From: Bacillus pumilus
GTDB taxonomy: Bacteria > Bacillota > Bacilli > Bacillales > Bacillaceae
Assembly: GCF_038738535.1 (NCBI RefSeq)
Contig: NZ_CP046128.1
Span: 3,038,001 to 3,102,000, forward strand
DNA length: 64,000 nucleotides
Direction of reading: 5' to 3'
The notes beneath the pieces are model-generated. The model was not told where the DNA came from, ran no database searches, and was given only the letters and a program-made list of their open reading frames with translations. Shown here piece by piece: positions 25,265 through 36,557 of the stretch. The translations under genes were made by a program, and so were the position numbers. Within the stretch, counting starts at the first letter, position 1. Each line of letters opens with the position of its first letter.

Positions 25265-26530
25265 TTAGCGGATATATTGCGCTGGATTGACTGCATTTGA
25301 TTTAGCGCCATTCCATAATCCTTTATGAATTTCAAAGTGGAGATGCTGACCATGTGATTGGCCTGTATTCCCCATATATCCAAGGAATTGTCCTTGCTCG
25401 ACTCTCTGCCCTGTGGACACACTTCTTGTAGACAGGTGGGCATATACCGTTTGATAGGTCTGTCCATTGATATTATGCGTAATGAATATCACATTCCCGT
25501 AGCTCGATGAGTAGCTTGAGTTCGTGACTGTTCCAGCTGCAGCTGCGACGACAGATACTGTGCCTTTTGCTGCAATATCTAAACCGTAGTGCTGTCCGCC
25601 TGAACGTCCGCCAAAGCCAGATGAGAATCGGCCAGCAGCTGGTTTAATAAAGCCGGAGCTGCTTGCTGGTGTATCAGATACTTGATCCGAGCCGCCGCTT
25701 TGAGGTGCAGGTGCACTTTTTTCAGCAGCTGCTTGTTCTGCTCTCTTCGCTTCTTCCTTTTGGCGGCGTGCTTCCTCAGACTTCACAGCCGCTTTTTGGT
25801 TCGCTAGAATTTCTTGTTCATTTTCAAGTTTGCCTAATTCATCATGGGCATGGTTCTTTTTATCTGTGACATCCCCTAAGATTTTCTCTTTTTCTTTTTG
25901 CTGTTTAGACAAATCCTTTTTCAGCTCTTCTAGCTCTTTCAGAGATGTTTCAAGTCCATTTAGCTGATTATTTAGCTCTGCTTCTTTTTGCTCCACCAGC
26001 TTTAAATCATTTTCATGTTCTGTAATCATGTCTTTGTCTGCTTCGACAATGGTTGTGACAGCTCCAACACGACCGACAAAATCACTAAAGCTGCGAGCAC
26101 CCAGCAGCACATCTAAATAGTTGATCGTACCGCCGCTTTTTTGCATCGAACGAATTCGATCTTTGAATATAGCTTTTCTTTTTTCAATTCGATCATTGAT
26201 GACTTGAATGTCTTTTTTTAGTTTCTTGATCTCTTGCTTCGTTTGTTTGACTTCTTTTTCTTTTTCAGCGACTTTTTCAGTTGCAGCACTTACCTTGTGG
26301 TCAATCTTTTCAATTTCTTTTTTGAGCTTGGATTCTTTCTTTTCAAGCTTAGCCAGCTCTGATTTCTTTTTCTTCAAAGTTGATTCAGTCTTTGATGTTT
26401 TCTCTTCGATTTGTTGACGTTTTTGATCTAGGTCTTCGTATGCGAATGCACGATTCTCGTTCCCTGGAATGTATAGCCACGTTGTTCCAATAAACGCTGC
26501 CATTCCAGCCATCATCAGCTTTCTTTTCAA
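25265..26530 (-). CDS. EnvC/PcsB-like coiled-coil M23 (LytM) cell-wall hydrolase, likely FtsEX partner
   Basis: A 421-residue exported protein. A signal peptide (about 1-30) is followed by two long coiled-coil stretches (about 32-125 and 165-265). These frame a globular piece (MQKSGGTINYLDVLLGARSFSDFVGR) typical of PcsB/CwlO N-domains that bind FtsX. A low-complexity linker follows, then a C-terminal M23 domain with zinc ligands in HYGLDIA and GQHLHFEIH and an AHLST motif. All M23 metal ligands are present, so it should be an active endopeptidase. It lies just downstream of ftsX on the same strand (111 bp). In B. subtilis FtsEX activates the NlpC/P60 enzyme CwlO, encoded elsewhere. Confidence 0.88.
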   Translation of the reverse strand: MKRKLMMAGMAAFIGTTWLYIPGNENRAFAYEDLDQKRQQIEEKTSKTESTLKKKKSELAKLEKKESKLKKEIEKIDHKVSAATEKVAEKEKEVKQTKQEIKKLKKDIQVINDRIEKRKAIFKDRIRSMQKSGGTINYLDVLLGARSFSDFVGRVGAVTTIVEADKDMITEHENDLKLVEQKEAELNNQLNGLETSLKELEELKKDLSKQQKEKEKILGDVTDKKNHAHDELGKLENEQEILANQKAAVKSEEARRQKEEAKRAEQAAAEKSAPAPQSGGSDQVSDTPASSSGFIKPAAGRFSSGFGGRSGGQHYGLDIAAKGTVSVVAAAAGTVTNSSYSSSYGNVIFITHNINGQTYQTVYAHLSTRSVSTGQRVEQGQFLGYMGNTGQSHGQHLHFEIHKGLWNGAKSNAVNPAQYIR

Positions 26531-26641
26531 AACGATATTCCCCTCCTATGACAACTGCCTGCATAAAGAGTCGACCGGATGAATCGGTTCAACCGGTCAC
26601 ACCTTCTATCAAATTCTCGAGTGCTGCCATCAAAAATAGAT

Positions 26642-27532
26642 TTATACTTTTAAGAATTTACGGATGGACGTCAAGCTTCCCCATACACCAATGATTGCAC
26701 CGATCAATAGAAGGACCAGTGAAACTTGATAGACAAACGGGTTATATGGAAGCATGGAAATAAATGAGCCTTGTACTCTCGGTGCCACCCAGCCCACTGC
26801 ATATTGATATGTGCCAAGCAATAGAGCGATTGGTATAATGGAACCAAATACACCAAGCAGTAATCCTTCAATAAAGAATGGCCAGCGGATAAACCAGTTC
26901 GTTGCACCTACGAGTTTCATAATCTCGATTTCTTTACGTCTAGCAAAAATCGTAATTTTGATCGTATTAGAGATCAAGAACATGGCTGTAAATAAAAGCC
27001 CAATAATGAGCGCAATACCTACATTTCGCGCCACTCCGACCACATTAAAGAGTCGGCTGACTTCTTCTTTTCCATAGGTTACTTTATACGTACCCTTTAA
27101 GTTTTCTAATTTCTTCGCTACTTTTGGTGTATCGTGTGGATCTGATGTTTTCACAATAAACGCATCGTTTAATGGGTTTTCTTGATCAACAAGTCCCATG
27201 GATTGTCCATTTTCACCAAAGCTTTTAATCAGCGCTTTTAGTTCGTCATCTTTAGATGAGTACTTCACATCACTGATTTCAGGAATCTTCTCAATTTCTG
27301 CTTTTAATTCATCCTGCTGCTTTTGATTCGCCGTTAATTCGATTAACACTTTTACTTCTACTTCTTTTTCAGCGTTCGATGCCATGTTATTCAAGTTGAG
27401 CATAATCACAAGAAAAACCCCAACTAAAATCAATGTGACAGTGACCGCACTAATTGATGCAAATGTCATCCACGTGTTTCTTCCAAGTGAACGGAAGCTC
27501 TCACGTAAATGCCGCGAGAGAGTTTTAATCAT
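26642..27532 (-). CDS. ftsX: FtsX, membrane subunit of the FtsEX complex
   Basis: A 296-residue protein with four transmembrane helices (near 25-45, 170-195, 220-245 and 265-290) and an extracytoplasmic domain between the first two, the FtsX layout. The start is taken at ATG 27532 (MIKTLSRHLRESF), giving exactly the B. subtilis length; an in-frame start at 27568 would lie inside ftsE. It overlaps the ftsE end by 8 bases. FtsX passes the ATPase signal of FtsE through the membrane to a wall hydrolase. In B. subtilis the pair governs CwlO-dependent elongation and sporulation septum asymmetry. Confidence 0.95.
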   Translation of the reverse strand: MIKTLSRHLRESFRSLGRNTWMTFASISAVTVTLILVGVFLVIMLNLNNMASNAEKEVEVKVLIELTANQKQQDELKAEIEKIPEISDVKYSSKDDELKALIKSFGENGQSMGLVDQENPLNDAFIVKTSDPHDTPKVAKKLENLKGTYKVTYGKEEVSRLFNVVGVARNVGIALIIGLLFTAMFLISNTIKITIFARRKEIEIMKLVGATNWFIRWPFFIEGLLLGVFGSIIPIALLLGTYQYAVGWVAPRVQGSFISMLPYNPFVYQVSLVLLLIGAIIGVWGSLTSIRKFLKV

Positions 27533-28211
27533 AAATGCCGTACTCCCCTCTTGCTTCGTCACGCACAATCATTCCATCTTCGATTGCGATGACACGTTTC
27601 TTCATGCTGTTTACAATTTCTTTGTTGTGTGTCGCCATGACGACTGTTGTTCCGCGGTTATTAATCTCTTCGAGTGTCTTCATGATTTCCAAAGATGTGT
27701 CTGGATCAAGGTTTCCTGTCGGCTCATCTGCAATGACAACCTCAGGACTATTCACGATCGAGCGAGCGATAGATACACGCTGCTGTTCACCGCCAGACAG
27801 CTGGTCAGGAAATTGTCGTGCTTTGTGCTTGAGCTGTACCAAATCAAGTACATCCAGCACCTTTTTCTTAATGATATGAGGCTGTTCCCCAATGACTTCA
27901 AGAGCAAATGCCACATTCTCAAACACCGTGAGGGTTGGAAGTAGTTTGAAATCTTGGAATACTACGCCAATTTCTCTTCTTACGTAAGGAATTTCTTTTT
28001 CCTTAATTGAGGCTAAATCTCTGCTATTAATTAAGATTTTCCCTTTGGTTGGCTTCTCTTCACGATACATCATTTTGATGAAAGTGGATTTACCAGCACC
28101 ACTGGGACCAACAACATACACAAACTCTCCTGGGTGGATAGAGACATTGATTCCATTGATCGCCTTTACACCGTTAGGATAGATCTTGTAGACTTCCTTC
28201 ATTTCAATCAT
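27525..28211 (-). CDS. ftsE: FtsE, ATPase of the FtsEX complex
   Basis: A 228-residue ABC ATPase. Walker A GPSGAGKS spans residues 35-42, the signature LSGGEQQRVSIARS lies near 137-150 and Walker B VIADEPTG just after. The start is ATG 28211 (MIEMKEVYKIYPNG) with AGGTGA upstream; the longer in-frame ATG at 28268 has no family support. It is the first gene of ftsE-ftsX. The 380-bp region upstream (28212-28591) holds no gene. It contains a perfect small palindrome TTTTGAC-N7-GTCAAAA at 28260-28280 and the cccB terminator. Confidence 0.95.
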   Translation of the reverse strand: MIEMKEVYKIYPNGVKAINGINVSIHPGEFVYVVGPSGAGKSTFIKMMYREEKPTKGKILINSRDLASIKEKEIPYVRREIGVVFQDFKLLPTLTVFENVAFALEVIGEQPHIIKKKVLDVLDLVQLKHKARQFPDQLSGGEQQRVSIARSIVNSPEVVIADEPTGNLDPDTSLEIMKTLEEINNRGTTVVMATHNKEIVNSMKKRVIAIEDGMIVRDEARGEYGIYD

Positions 28212-28259
28212 GTAATCACCTAATCTTTTCTTATTGCTGACTAACAGCTTATCATGATG

Positions 28260-28280
28260 TTTTGACACTTATCGTCAAAA
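28260..28280. promoter_or_regulatory. Small palindrome upstream of ftsE
   Basis: TTTTGAC-ACTTATC-GTCAAAA, 7-bp perfect arms, in the ftsE upstream region. On the minus strand it includes a TTGACG that could serve as a -35 box. Function unknown. Confidence 0.3.
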
Positions 28281-28562
28281 AACGTTATGTATGGTCACGC
28301 ACATACCCTTCGATACGTACAAGCAATTTATGTCCTTTTCATCCAAAAAGATGAAAAAAATGAATCGTCTAAATTTCAACAACTCCAATTATACGTCATG
28401 AATCGACGCAATGGTATTACATTTATATTTCAAAACTTATAGTTAAAAGGTAAAAGGAACAATTAAAACCGATAAACATGTCTTTCTACCCTTATTTTTT
28501 TAATAAAATTTAATATAATACGTTTTCATATTATTCAAAAATCTTTTTCTACATATAAAAAC

Positions 28563-28594
28563 AAAAAAACCTTGTCGATTAGACAAAGGTTTTA
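28563..28594 (-). terminator. Terminator of cccB
   Basis: Minus-strand hairpin AACCTTTGTC / GACAAGGTT (one bulge) followed by seven T. Confidence 0.75.
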
Positions 28595-28924
28595 TTTTTT
28601 CTCTGCAAGCCATTTTGCCACTTCTTTTGCTTGCTTCTCATCTACCATTCCGCTTGGCATAGAGCCTTTACCATTCTGTGCAATATCTGCGATTTGGCTT
28701 TCATTATATTTCTTCCCTACTTCTTTCAGGCTTGGTCCGCCTCCACCAGATAGGTCTTTCCCATGACAGCCAATACAGTTTTGCTGATAAATTTCCTCAC
28801 CACTGCTCACAGTTGAAGCACTTTTGCTGCCTTCTTTGTCACTGCTGCCTGAATTTCCTCCACAAGCCGCAAGAACAAGAAGCATCACTGCAAACAGCAT
28901 CATTAATCCGCTTTTTTTCATCAA
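28592..28924 (-). CDS. cccB: CccB, lipid-anchored cytochrome c-551
   Basis: A 110-residue lipoprotein cytochrome. Lipobox LAAC gives a lipidated Cys 21, and a Ser/Gly-rich linker leads to a single class I cytochrome c domain. The haem site is C50-I-G-C53-H54, with a likely axial Met 89 in GSMPSGM. It carries electrons on the outer face of the membrane in the respiratory chain. It starts at ATG after GGGAGGG. As in B. subtilis it lies between ftsE and yvjA. Confidence 0.95.
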   Translation of the reverse strand: MMKKSGLMMLFAVMLLVLAACGGNSGSSDKEGSKSASTVSSGEEIYQQNCIGCHGKDLSGGGGPSLKEVGKKYNESQIADIAQNGKGSMPSGMVDEKQAKEVAKWLAEKK

Positions 28925-28969
28925 TTTCCCTCCCTTACAATCATTTGGTCAACGCTATTATATCCTTGT

Positions 28970-29818
28970 TTACGCCCTTTTAAAACCCTCACCAAGCACC
29001 TCTTTTGCATCCATTACGATGACAAATGCTGATGCATCGATTGCTTTCACCACTTGTTTCAACTTTGTGAATTGTGACTGCCCAACGACACACATCAGAA
29101 TTGGACGGTCATGGTCGGTATATCCACCGACTGCTGAGATCTTTGTGACACCACGGTCAATTTGATCAAATACTGCCTGCCTGACCTCATCCTCATGCCC
29201 TGTAATGATCATCGCCATTTTCGAATGACTGAAGCCGGCCTGTACAACATCAATCGTTTTACTTGAAATAAACACACCAATGACAGCGTACAGTCCCTCT
29301 TCAATCCCAAAAACAGTCATCGCAGCCAGGACAATTAGGCCATCCATCATCGCTAAACAGGTGCCAAGCGTGAGGCCTGTATATTTATTGATGATTTTGG
29401 CAGCGAGCGCCGTTCCACCTGTTGATCCATTTCCAAGGAACACGAGCCCTATTCCGATCCCAATCACCACTCCGCCAAAAATGGCTGCTAAGAGCGCTTC
29501 ATGTGTCACAGGTGCAATATGTCTTGTGACAAACACCATCGAAGGTAAAAAAATAGAGCCAACGAGCGTTTTCAAGCCAAATGTCCCGCCTAATAAATAA
29601 AAACCAGCGATAAACAGCGGAATATTGAGTCCCCATTGCACATACGCCGCCTCAAAGCCGAATGACTGCATAATCGTACTAATACCGCTCACTCCACCTG
29701 CAGCAATCTGATTCGGTAATAATAACGTATTAAATCCAATCGCCACAATGGCTGATCCGATTAAAATGAACAAGTAATTTTTCGCTTCAATCCATAATTG
29801 TGAATGTCCCTGCTTCAT
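28970..29818 (-). CDS. yvjA: YvjA, YitT-family membrane protein with DUF2179
   Basis: A 282-residue protein. Residues about 1-200 are the DUF161/YitT membrane domain with five or six helices and the repeated glycine-rich signature (LLPNQIAAGGVSGIS; GSTGGTALAAKIINKYTG). A cytoplasmic DUF2179 domain forms the C-terminus (about 215-280, DRGVTKISAVGGYTDHDRPILMCVV). The transported or bound substance is unknown. Position beside cccB matches B. subtilis yvjA. Confidence 0.9.
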   Translation of the reverse strand: MKQGHSQLWIEAKNYLFILIGSAIVAIGFNTLLLPNQIAAGGVSGISTIMQSFGFEAAYVQWGLNIPLFIAGFYLLGGTFGLKTLVGSIFLPSMVFVTRHIAPVTHEALLAAIFGGVVIGIGIGLVFLGNGSTGGTALAAKIINKYTGLTLGTCLAMMDGLIVLAAMTVFGIEEGLYAVIGVFISSKTIDVVQAGFSHSKMAMIITGHEDEVRQAVFDQIDRGVTKISAVGGYTDHDRPILMCVVGQSQFTKLKQVVKAIDASAFVIVMDAKEVLGEGFKRA

Positions 29819-30007
29819 GTCTTTCTTCCTCCGTTACTTCTGAATGCACACCTATTTTAAGCCCTCCTAAAACGAATGTAAATAACAGCCAAATGCAGTG
29901 CTAATGGATTAATACTTTATCACACAAACGGATCAGCGTACTTGCCGTTTGGCATAGGAGCAAATGATGGTATATTTAATATGTACATGAGAAAGAAGGG
30001 ACATGCG

Positions 30008-30742
30008 ATGAAGAAAATACTGAAGATAACAGGCATGACATTACTTGCACTGATCATCTTGGCTTTTGGTGCTTTCTATACATGGAGCCGCTTTACATAC
30101 GGACCATCCGCCGCATTAAAAAAGCAAGTGAACATCGAGCAAGTGGAACATAAAAACGATGTGTATACATTTGCATCAGCAAAAAGCGATACTGGTATTA
30201 TTCTCTATCCCGGGGCAAAGGTAGAACCACTTTCGTACGCCAATATCGGGAATGAACTGATGAAAAAAGGTTATTCTGTCTTTATCCCTGACATGCCATT
30301 TTCGTTTGCTATTTTTAATACAAACAAAGCACACGATATTATGAAAGTTCATCAAACGATCAAACACTGGTATATTGGCGGTCATTCACTAGGCGGAACA
30401 GCTGCCGCTATGTTTGCAGAAAAAAACCAGCGCAAGCTCGACGGTCTCTTTTTCCTTGCGTCTTATCCAGCATCAGATAACTTGAAATCATCGTCCTTGA
30501 ACGTACTCTCTATATCAGGTGAAAAGGATGGGCTTGCGACACAAGAGAAAATCAAGAAATCGAAAACAAATCTGCCGTCTCAAACCGTTTACCATGAAAT
30601 AAAAGGCGGGAACCATGCTCAGTTTGGCATGTACGGCAAACAAAAAGGTGATCAGCCTGCGGACATTCCAGCCCTCACGCAGCAAAAGGATATCATTCAG
30701 ACCATGCTTGAATGGCTAAAACCAGCAAAAAAGCTCCCGTAA
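30008..30742 (+). CDS. Membrane-anchored alpha/beta hydrolase
   Basis: A 244-residue protein with an N-terminal hydrophobic signal anchor (about 6-25) followed by a compact alpha/beta hydrolase of the dienelactone-hydrolase-like Abhydrolase_5 type. The nucleophile elbow is GGHSLGG (Ser near residue 119); the acid is likely in SISGEKDGLAT and the His in GGNHAQFG. The start is ATG 30008 with AAGGG upstream; the in-frame ATGs further upstream lack a ribosome site. The substrate is unknown. It is monocistronic, convergent with the M3 peptidase gene. Confidence 0.85.
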   Translation: MKKILKITGMTLLALIILAFGAFYTWSRFTYGPSAALKKQVNIEQVEHKNDVYTFASAKSDTGIILYPGAKVEPLSYANIGNELMKKGYSVFIPDMPFSFAIFNTNKAHDIMKVHQTIKHWYIGGHSLGGTAAAMFAEKNQRKLDGLFFLASYPASDNLKSSSLNVLSISGEKDGLATQEKIKKSKTNLPSQTVYHEIKGGNHAQFGMYGKQKGDQPADIPALTQQKDIIQTMLEWLKPAKKLP

Positions 30743-30753
30743 TAGGAGCTTTT
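30727..30753. terminator. Bidirectional terminator
   Basis: AAAAGCTCC / GGAGCTTTT hairpin between the hydrolase and the M3 peptidase genes. Confidence 0.8.
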
Positions 30754-30758
30754 CATTT

Positions 30759-32552
30759 TTACTTTTTCGTCGCTTCTAAAAACTCTTCAGCGTCTGCTAC
30801 AGCTAAACCAATGGCTTCCTCCCAAAAGTCTTTTTGGGTAAGATCGACGCCTAAGTGCTTATAGGCCAAATCTTCTACTGTCATTGAAGCTGTATCCTTT
30901 AGTAATGCAATGTACTTCTCTTCAAACGAAGTACCAGCCTGCAAGGCTTTTGAATAAATCCCTAGCGAGAACATGTAGCCAAATGTGTATGGGAAATTAT
31001 AAAACGGTACACCTGTGATATGGAAATGCAGCTTAGACGCCCAGAAATGTGGATGGTATTCATCTAAAGAGTCACCGAAGGCTTCCTTCTGCGCTTCTAC
31101 CATCAGCTCATTCAACCGATCCGCCGGCACTTCTCCTTGTTTACGCTCTTCATAAAAACGCTGTTCAAATAAGAAACGAGATTGAATATTCATGAAAAAT
31201 GCTACACTCCGCTGCAGCTTATCCTCTAACAAGCTGAGACGCTCCTCTTCATTTGCCGCTTCTTTTAATGAAGCATCAGCCACAATCATTTCTGCGAATG
31301 TCGACGCCGTTTCAGCTACATTCATCGCATATTTGCGATTAAGAATGCGAACATCCTGCATCACTTCCTGATGGAACGAATGACCAAGCTCATGCGCGAG
31401 TGTCGCCACATTGGATGGACTTCCTGAGAAGGTCATAAAAATGCGTGACTCCCCGCTGTCAGGGAAATTTGTACAAAATCCGCCTACTCGTTTGTTTGGA
31501 CGATCTTCAGCTTCTACCCAGCGTTCATTAAAGGCTTTTTCTGTAAAGGCAGCAAGCTCTTCTCCAAATCCAGCGAAATGTTTCACAATAAAAGCAGCTG
31601 CTTCTTGATACGGATAGATCTTGGTCTCACTGCCAATAGGAGCCCCAACATCAAACCAGCTTAGCTTATCCACTCCAAGCATGTCAGCTTTTCGATGTAA
31701 GTAGTCAATGAATGGCTGCTTATGTTCATCAATCACAGACCACATTGCATCAAGGGTTTCTTGTTTCATGCGGCAAATATCAAGCGGCTCTTTTAAAATA
31801 TGATCCCAGCCTCTTGCTTCATATACTTGTAAACGAAAACCTGCCAGATGGTTTAGGGTGCTTGCAAATAGATGTTCATCCTGCGTCCATGCGTGCTCTA
31901 AGTTATGATATACGGCCTTTCTGACTTCACGATCTGAATCATCCATCGCATTTTCCGCTTGGCCGACAGAGATCATCTGCGTTACACCATCTTGTTCAAA
32001 TGGAATCATAATCTTATTCACCAAGCTAGAATAAAGCTCATCCCACGCATGGTAGCCATCTACAGCTAATTTTTGTATCAATGTTTCTTGTTCAACAGGC
32101 AATTGATCCTTCACGCGCTCTCTTCGTTCATTTAATATGTAGCGCACATCTGAAAAGGCTTCTGAATTCATGAGATCTTCCCATTTGCTAGGAGAGATGG
32201 CAGCAAGCGCTTGATCAAACAGCGCAAGAATGGTACCTAAATCAGCTTCCAGCTTGGCAATCGTACCTCGAAGACTGCCAGCCTTCATATCCTTTGTATT
32301 TTGAGATTGAAGACAGGAAACAAATGAACCTGCTTGAGACAGTTTTTTATATGTCGTTTCATACGTGTCAAAGACAGACGTTAACCTGCTTTCAATGTGT
32401 GTATCTTCTTTTGAAAAGGCATCGACCTTTTGTCGTAATTCATTTAATAGCTGCTGAATGTGTTGCAGGTATGTTTTAAATTCTGGTGAAGAACTGCCTC
32501 CTTTAAAAAAGGCATCTAAATCCCACGTCTCTTGTAATGGTGTTAATCCCAA
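30759..32552 (-). CDS. M3-family oligoendopeptidase (PepF-like)
   Basis: About 597 residues, cytoplasmic. The zinc metallopeptidase site AHELGHSFHQ lies near residues 380-390, with a third ligand Glu in the downstream ETASTFAEMIV stretch. It hydrolyses short peptides, as PepF-type enzymes do. The start is taken at TTG 32552, 7 bases after a very strong AAAGGGGG site. An ATG pair at 32585-32580 would place that site inside the gene. In B. subtilis yvjA is followed by prfB, so this gene and the adjacent hydrolase are additions here. Confidence 0.87.
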   Translation of the reverse strand: MGLTPLQETWDLDAFFKGGSSSPEFKTYLQHIQQLLNELRQKVDAFSKEDTHIESRLTSVFDTYETTYKKLSQAGSFVSCLQSQNTKDMKAGSLRGTIAKLEADLGTILALFDQALAAISPSKWEDLMNSEAFSDVRYILNERRERVKDQLPVEQETLIQKLAVDGYHAWDELYSSLVNKIMIPFEQDGVTQMISVGQAENAMDDSDREVRKAVYHNLEHAWTQDEHLFASTLNHLAGFRLQVYEARGWDHILKEPLDICRMKQETLDAMWSVIDEHKQPFIDYLHRKADMLGVDKLSWFDVGAPIGSETKIYPYQEAAAFIVKHFAGFGEELAAFTEKAFNERWVEAEDRPNKRVGGFCTNFPDSGESRIFMTFSGSPSNVATLAHELGHSFHQEVMQDVRILNRKYAMNVAETASTFAEMIVADASLKEAANEEERLSLLEDKLQRSVAFFMNIQSRFLFEQRFYEERKQGEVPADRLNELMVEAQKEAFGDSLDEYHPHFWASKLHFHITGVPFYNFPYTFGYMFSLGIYSKALQAGTSFEEKYIALLKDTASMTVEDLAYKHLGVDLTQKDFWEEAIGLAVADAEEFLEATKK

Positions 32553-32649
32553 AATATTTCCCCCTTTATTTGCTAATTTCATCATACAAAGGATATAGAG
32601 TCAGTATGGCGTATGTATTCCTTTATATTCATTATATTTTCTCACAATT

Positions 32650-32676
32650 AAAAAAACCCAGCAAGAAGCCGAGTTT
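32650..32676 (-). terminator. Terminator of prfB
   Basis: Minus-strand AACTCGGC / GCTGGGTT stem (with G-T pairs) followed by seven T. Confidence 0.75.
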
Positions 32677-33778
<1,102 letters not shown>

Positions 33779-33817
33779 ATCCTTCACCTCATAGATGTAT
33801 GGGGGCTGACATGAATA

Positions 33818-33839
33818 GAAAGAGGTTTTCACCTCTTTC
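33818..33839 (-). terminator. Small hairpin between secA and prfB (weak terminator or attenuator)
   Basis: GAAAGAGGT-TTTC/GAAA-ACCTCTTTC stem of 9 bp but without a clear T-run on the minus side, so it may only modulate read-through into prfB. Confidence 0.4.
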
Positions 33840-33845
33840 CATTAC

Positions 33846-36371
33846 TTATTCTGTCTTCCCATGACAATTTTTATATTTCTTGCCGCTACCGCAGTGACAT
33901 GGTGAGTTTCGTCCAATGTCTACGACTTTACGTACCGGCTTCTTTTTCACTGTCTTCTCCTCATCACCCTCTTGAGGCTGATGAGCTGTTGTTTGACCTT
34001 GAACGACTTCTTCACGTTCTAGGTTGTTTTGGATTTCTGATTTTAAGACATATTTGGCTACATCATCTTCGATTGAAGCAACCATATGCTCAAACATCGC
34101 AAATCCTTCCATTTGATACTCACGAAGCGGATTCGTTTGTGCATACGCGCGTAAATGAATCCCTTGGCGCAGCTGATCCATTGCATCGATATGATCCATC
34201 CACTTTGAATCCACCGCACGAAGAACGATGACTTTTTCAAATTCTCGCATTTGTTCATCGCCATATGTTTCTTCTTTTGCATCGTATTTTTCTTTAATAC
34301 GATCCATGATGAAGGAGGTGATTTCATCTGCTTCTTTGCCATAAATATCTTTGACCGAAATAGCTCCTTCATCTAAATAGTTCGTGTTGATTAATTCAAC
34401 AAGCCCATCTAGTTTCCATTCTTCAGGAAGCTCTTCTTTCGGCGTATAAGAACCAACAGCCCGCTCAATTGAAGATTGAATCATATTGATGACAATCGAT
34501 TTTAAGTTATCAGAATCGATGACTTCAAAGCGTTGTTTGTAAATCACTTCACGCTGCTGACGAAGTACATCGTCATATTGCAGAAGCTGTTTACGGGAAT
34601 CAAAGTTGTTCCCCTCGACGCGTTTTTGAGATGATTCAACGGCTTTAGACACCATTTTACTTTGGATAGGTGTAGAGTCATCCATGCCAAAGCGGTCAAG
34701 CATCGCCATCGTGCGCTCTGCACCAAATCGGCGCATCAATTCATCTTCCATGGAGAGATAGAATTGAGTAATCCCTGGGTCTCCTTGACGACCAGAACGT
34801 CCGCGAAGCTGGTTATCAATACGTCGTGATTCATGACGCTCTGTCCCAATTACAGCTAGACCGCCAAGCTCTTTGACGCCTTCGCCAAGCTTGATGTCCG
34901 TACCACGACCTGCCATGTTTGTCGCAATGGTGACGGCTCCTTTTTGACCAGCCTCTTCAATAATTTGTGCCTCACGCTCATGGTTTTTCGCATTTAACAC
35001 TTGATGAGGAATCCCTTTATTTTTAAGCAGCTTAGAAATAAGCTCAGATGTCTCAACCGCTACTGTTCCGACAAGAACTGGCTGCCCTGTCATATAGCGC
35101 TGCGCAACATCCTCAGCCACTGCTTTAAATTTACCTTCCATTGTGCGGTAAATTAAATCAGGTCTGTCATCACGAACCACTGGTTGATTGGTCGGAATTG
35201 TCACAACCTGCATGTTGTAAATGTTACGGAATTCTTCTTCTTCCGTTTTCGCTGTACCAGTCATACCAGATAGCTTTTCATACATACGGAAGTAGTTCTG
35301 GAACGTAATCGTTGCAAGGGTCATACTTTCGTTCTGCACTTCGAGACCTTCTTTTGCCTCAATAGCTTGATGCAGACCTTCACTATAACGGCGTCCTTTC
35401 ATTAAACGTCCTGTGAAAGAGTCAACAATAACGACTTGGCCTTCTTCAACGACATAATCCACATCTTTTTGCATCGCAACATGTGCCTTCAGCGCCTGAG
35501 CGATGTGATGGTTCAGCGCAACATGCTTAACATCAAATAAGTTCTCGATGCCGAATGCTTTTTCCGCCTTCGTCATTCCGCTTTCTGTCAGCTGTACACT
35601 TTTTGTTTTAATATCATATGTGAAATCATCTTCTATTTTTAATGTACGAACAAATGCATTGGCTTGTACGTAAAGCTTTGTAGATTTCGCAGCTTGTCCA
35701 GAAATGATAAGAGGTGTTCTCGCTTCATCAATTAAGATGGAGTCAACCTCATCGATCACGGCATAATGAAGCGGTCTTTGAACCATTTGCTCTTTGTAAA
35801 GCACCATGTTATCTCGTAAATAGTCAAAGCCCAGTTCATTGTTTGTTGAATACGTGATATCAGCGGCATACGCTTCTCTTTTTTCATCTTTGTCTAAGCT
35901 GTTTAAGTTTAAGCCAACCGTTAAGCCAAGAAATTCAAAAATCTTGCCCATTTCCTCTGCATCACGGCTTGCCAAATATTCGTTGACTGTCACAATGTGG
36001 ACGCCTTTTCCAGAAAGAGCATTTAAATAAACAGGCATTGTTGATGTCAACGTTTTACCTTCACCTGTTTTCATCTCAGAGATGTTGCCTTCATGAAGCG
36101 CGATCCCCCCCATGAGCTGCACCTTAAACGGGTACATTCCTGTCACGCGGCGTGATGCCTCGCGAACCGTTGCAAATGCTTCAACCAACAGGTTATCCAC
36201 GGATTGTCCTTTTTCAAGTTTTTCTTTAAATTCAATCGTTTTATTTCGTAAAGCCTCGTCAGATAATTTCTCGAAATCTTGTGCGAGAGCTTCGATTTCA
36301 TTTGCTTTTTTTTCATATTTGCTGATCGTACGTTTCGTAGGATCAAACACTTTGTTTAAGATTCCAAGCAT
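33846..36371 (-). CDS. secA: SecA, preprotein translocase ATPase
   Basis: An 841-residue motor protein of the Sec export pathway, the B. subtilis length when started at ATG 36371 ([14 protein letters not shown]). A longer in-frame start at 36398 has no family support. Features: Walker [11 protein letters not shown] near residue 100, [19 protein letters not shown], helicase-type motifs GTDIKLG and [11 protein letters not shown], and the C-terminal zinc and SecB-binding tail [15 protein letters not shown]. It precedes prfB on the same strand. Confidence 0.97.
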   Translation of the reverse strand: MLGILNKVFDPTKRTISKYEKKANEIEALAQDFEKLSDEALRNKTIEFKEKLEKGQSVDNLLVEAFATVREASRRVTGMYPFKVQLMGGIALHEGNISEMKTGEGKTLTSTMPVYLNALSGKGVHIVTVNEYLASRDAEEMGKIFEFLGLTVGLNLNSLDKDEKREAYAADITYSTNNELGFDYLRDNMVLYKEQMVQRPLHYAVIDEVDSILIDEARTPLIISGQAAKSTKLYVQANAFVRTLKIEDDFTYDIKTKSVQLTESGMTKAEKAFGIENLFDVKHVALNHHIAQALKAHVAMQKDVDYVVEEGQVVIVDSFTGRLMKGRRYSEGLHQAIEAKEGLEVQNESMTLATITFQNYFRMYEKLSGMTGTAKTEEEEFRNIYNMQVVTIPTNQPVVRDDRPDLIYRTMEGKFKAVAEDVAQRYMTGQPVLVGTVAVETSELISKLLKNKGIPHQVLNAKNHEREAQIIEEAGQKGAVTIATNMAGRGTDIKLGEGVKELGGLAVIGTERHESRRIDNQLRGRSGRQGDPGITQFYLSMEDELMRRFGAERTMAMLDRFGMDDSTPIQSKMVSKAVESSQKRVEGNNFDSRKQLLQYDDVLRQQREVIYKQRFEVIDSDNLKSIVINMIQSSIERAVGSYTPKEELPEEWKLDGLVELINTNYLDEGAISVKDIYGKEADEITSFIMDRIKEKYDAKEETYGDEQMREFEKVIVLRAVDSKWMDHIDAMDQLRQGIHLRAYAQTNPLREYQMEGFAMFEHMVASIEDDVAKYVLKSEIQNNLEREEVVQGQTTAHQPQEGDEEKTVKKKPVRKVVDIGRNSPCHCGSGKKYKNCHGKTE

Positions 36372-36495
36372 ATAATAACGCTCCTCTATTTCATGCAATT
36401 TTTCGGCATGTCCAAAAGATTGACAGGTCCATATTTACCTGCATTTATCATACCATACCTTCCTTCATTTCCAAAGAATTTGCAATGATTTCGCA

Positions 36496-36529
36496 CAAAA
36501 AACCCGCCCCTTATGAAGGGAACGGGTTT
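36496..36529 (-). terminator. Terminator of hpf
   Basis: Minus-strand AAACCCGTTCCCTT / AAGGGGCGGGTTT stem and T-run. Confidence 0.85.
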
Positions 36530-36557
36530 ACTTTTTTTAGGTTGTTTTTAGATGAAA

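Noticed and set aside
27384-27944. A 186-codon plus-strand frame opposite ftsX and ftsE
   Set aside because: Antisense to two conserved genes, Cys/His-rich in a non-protein-like way, no ribosome site.
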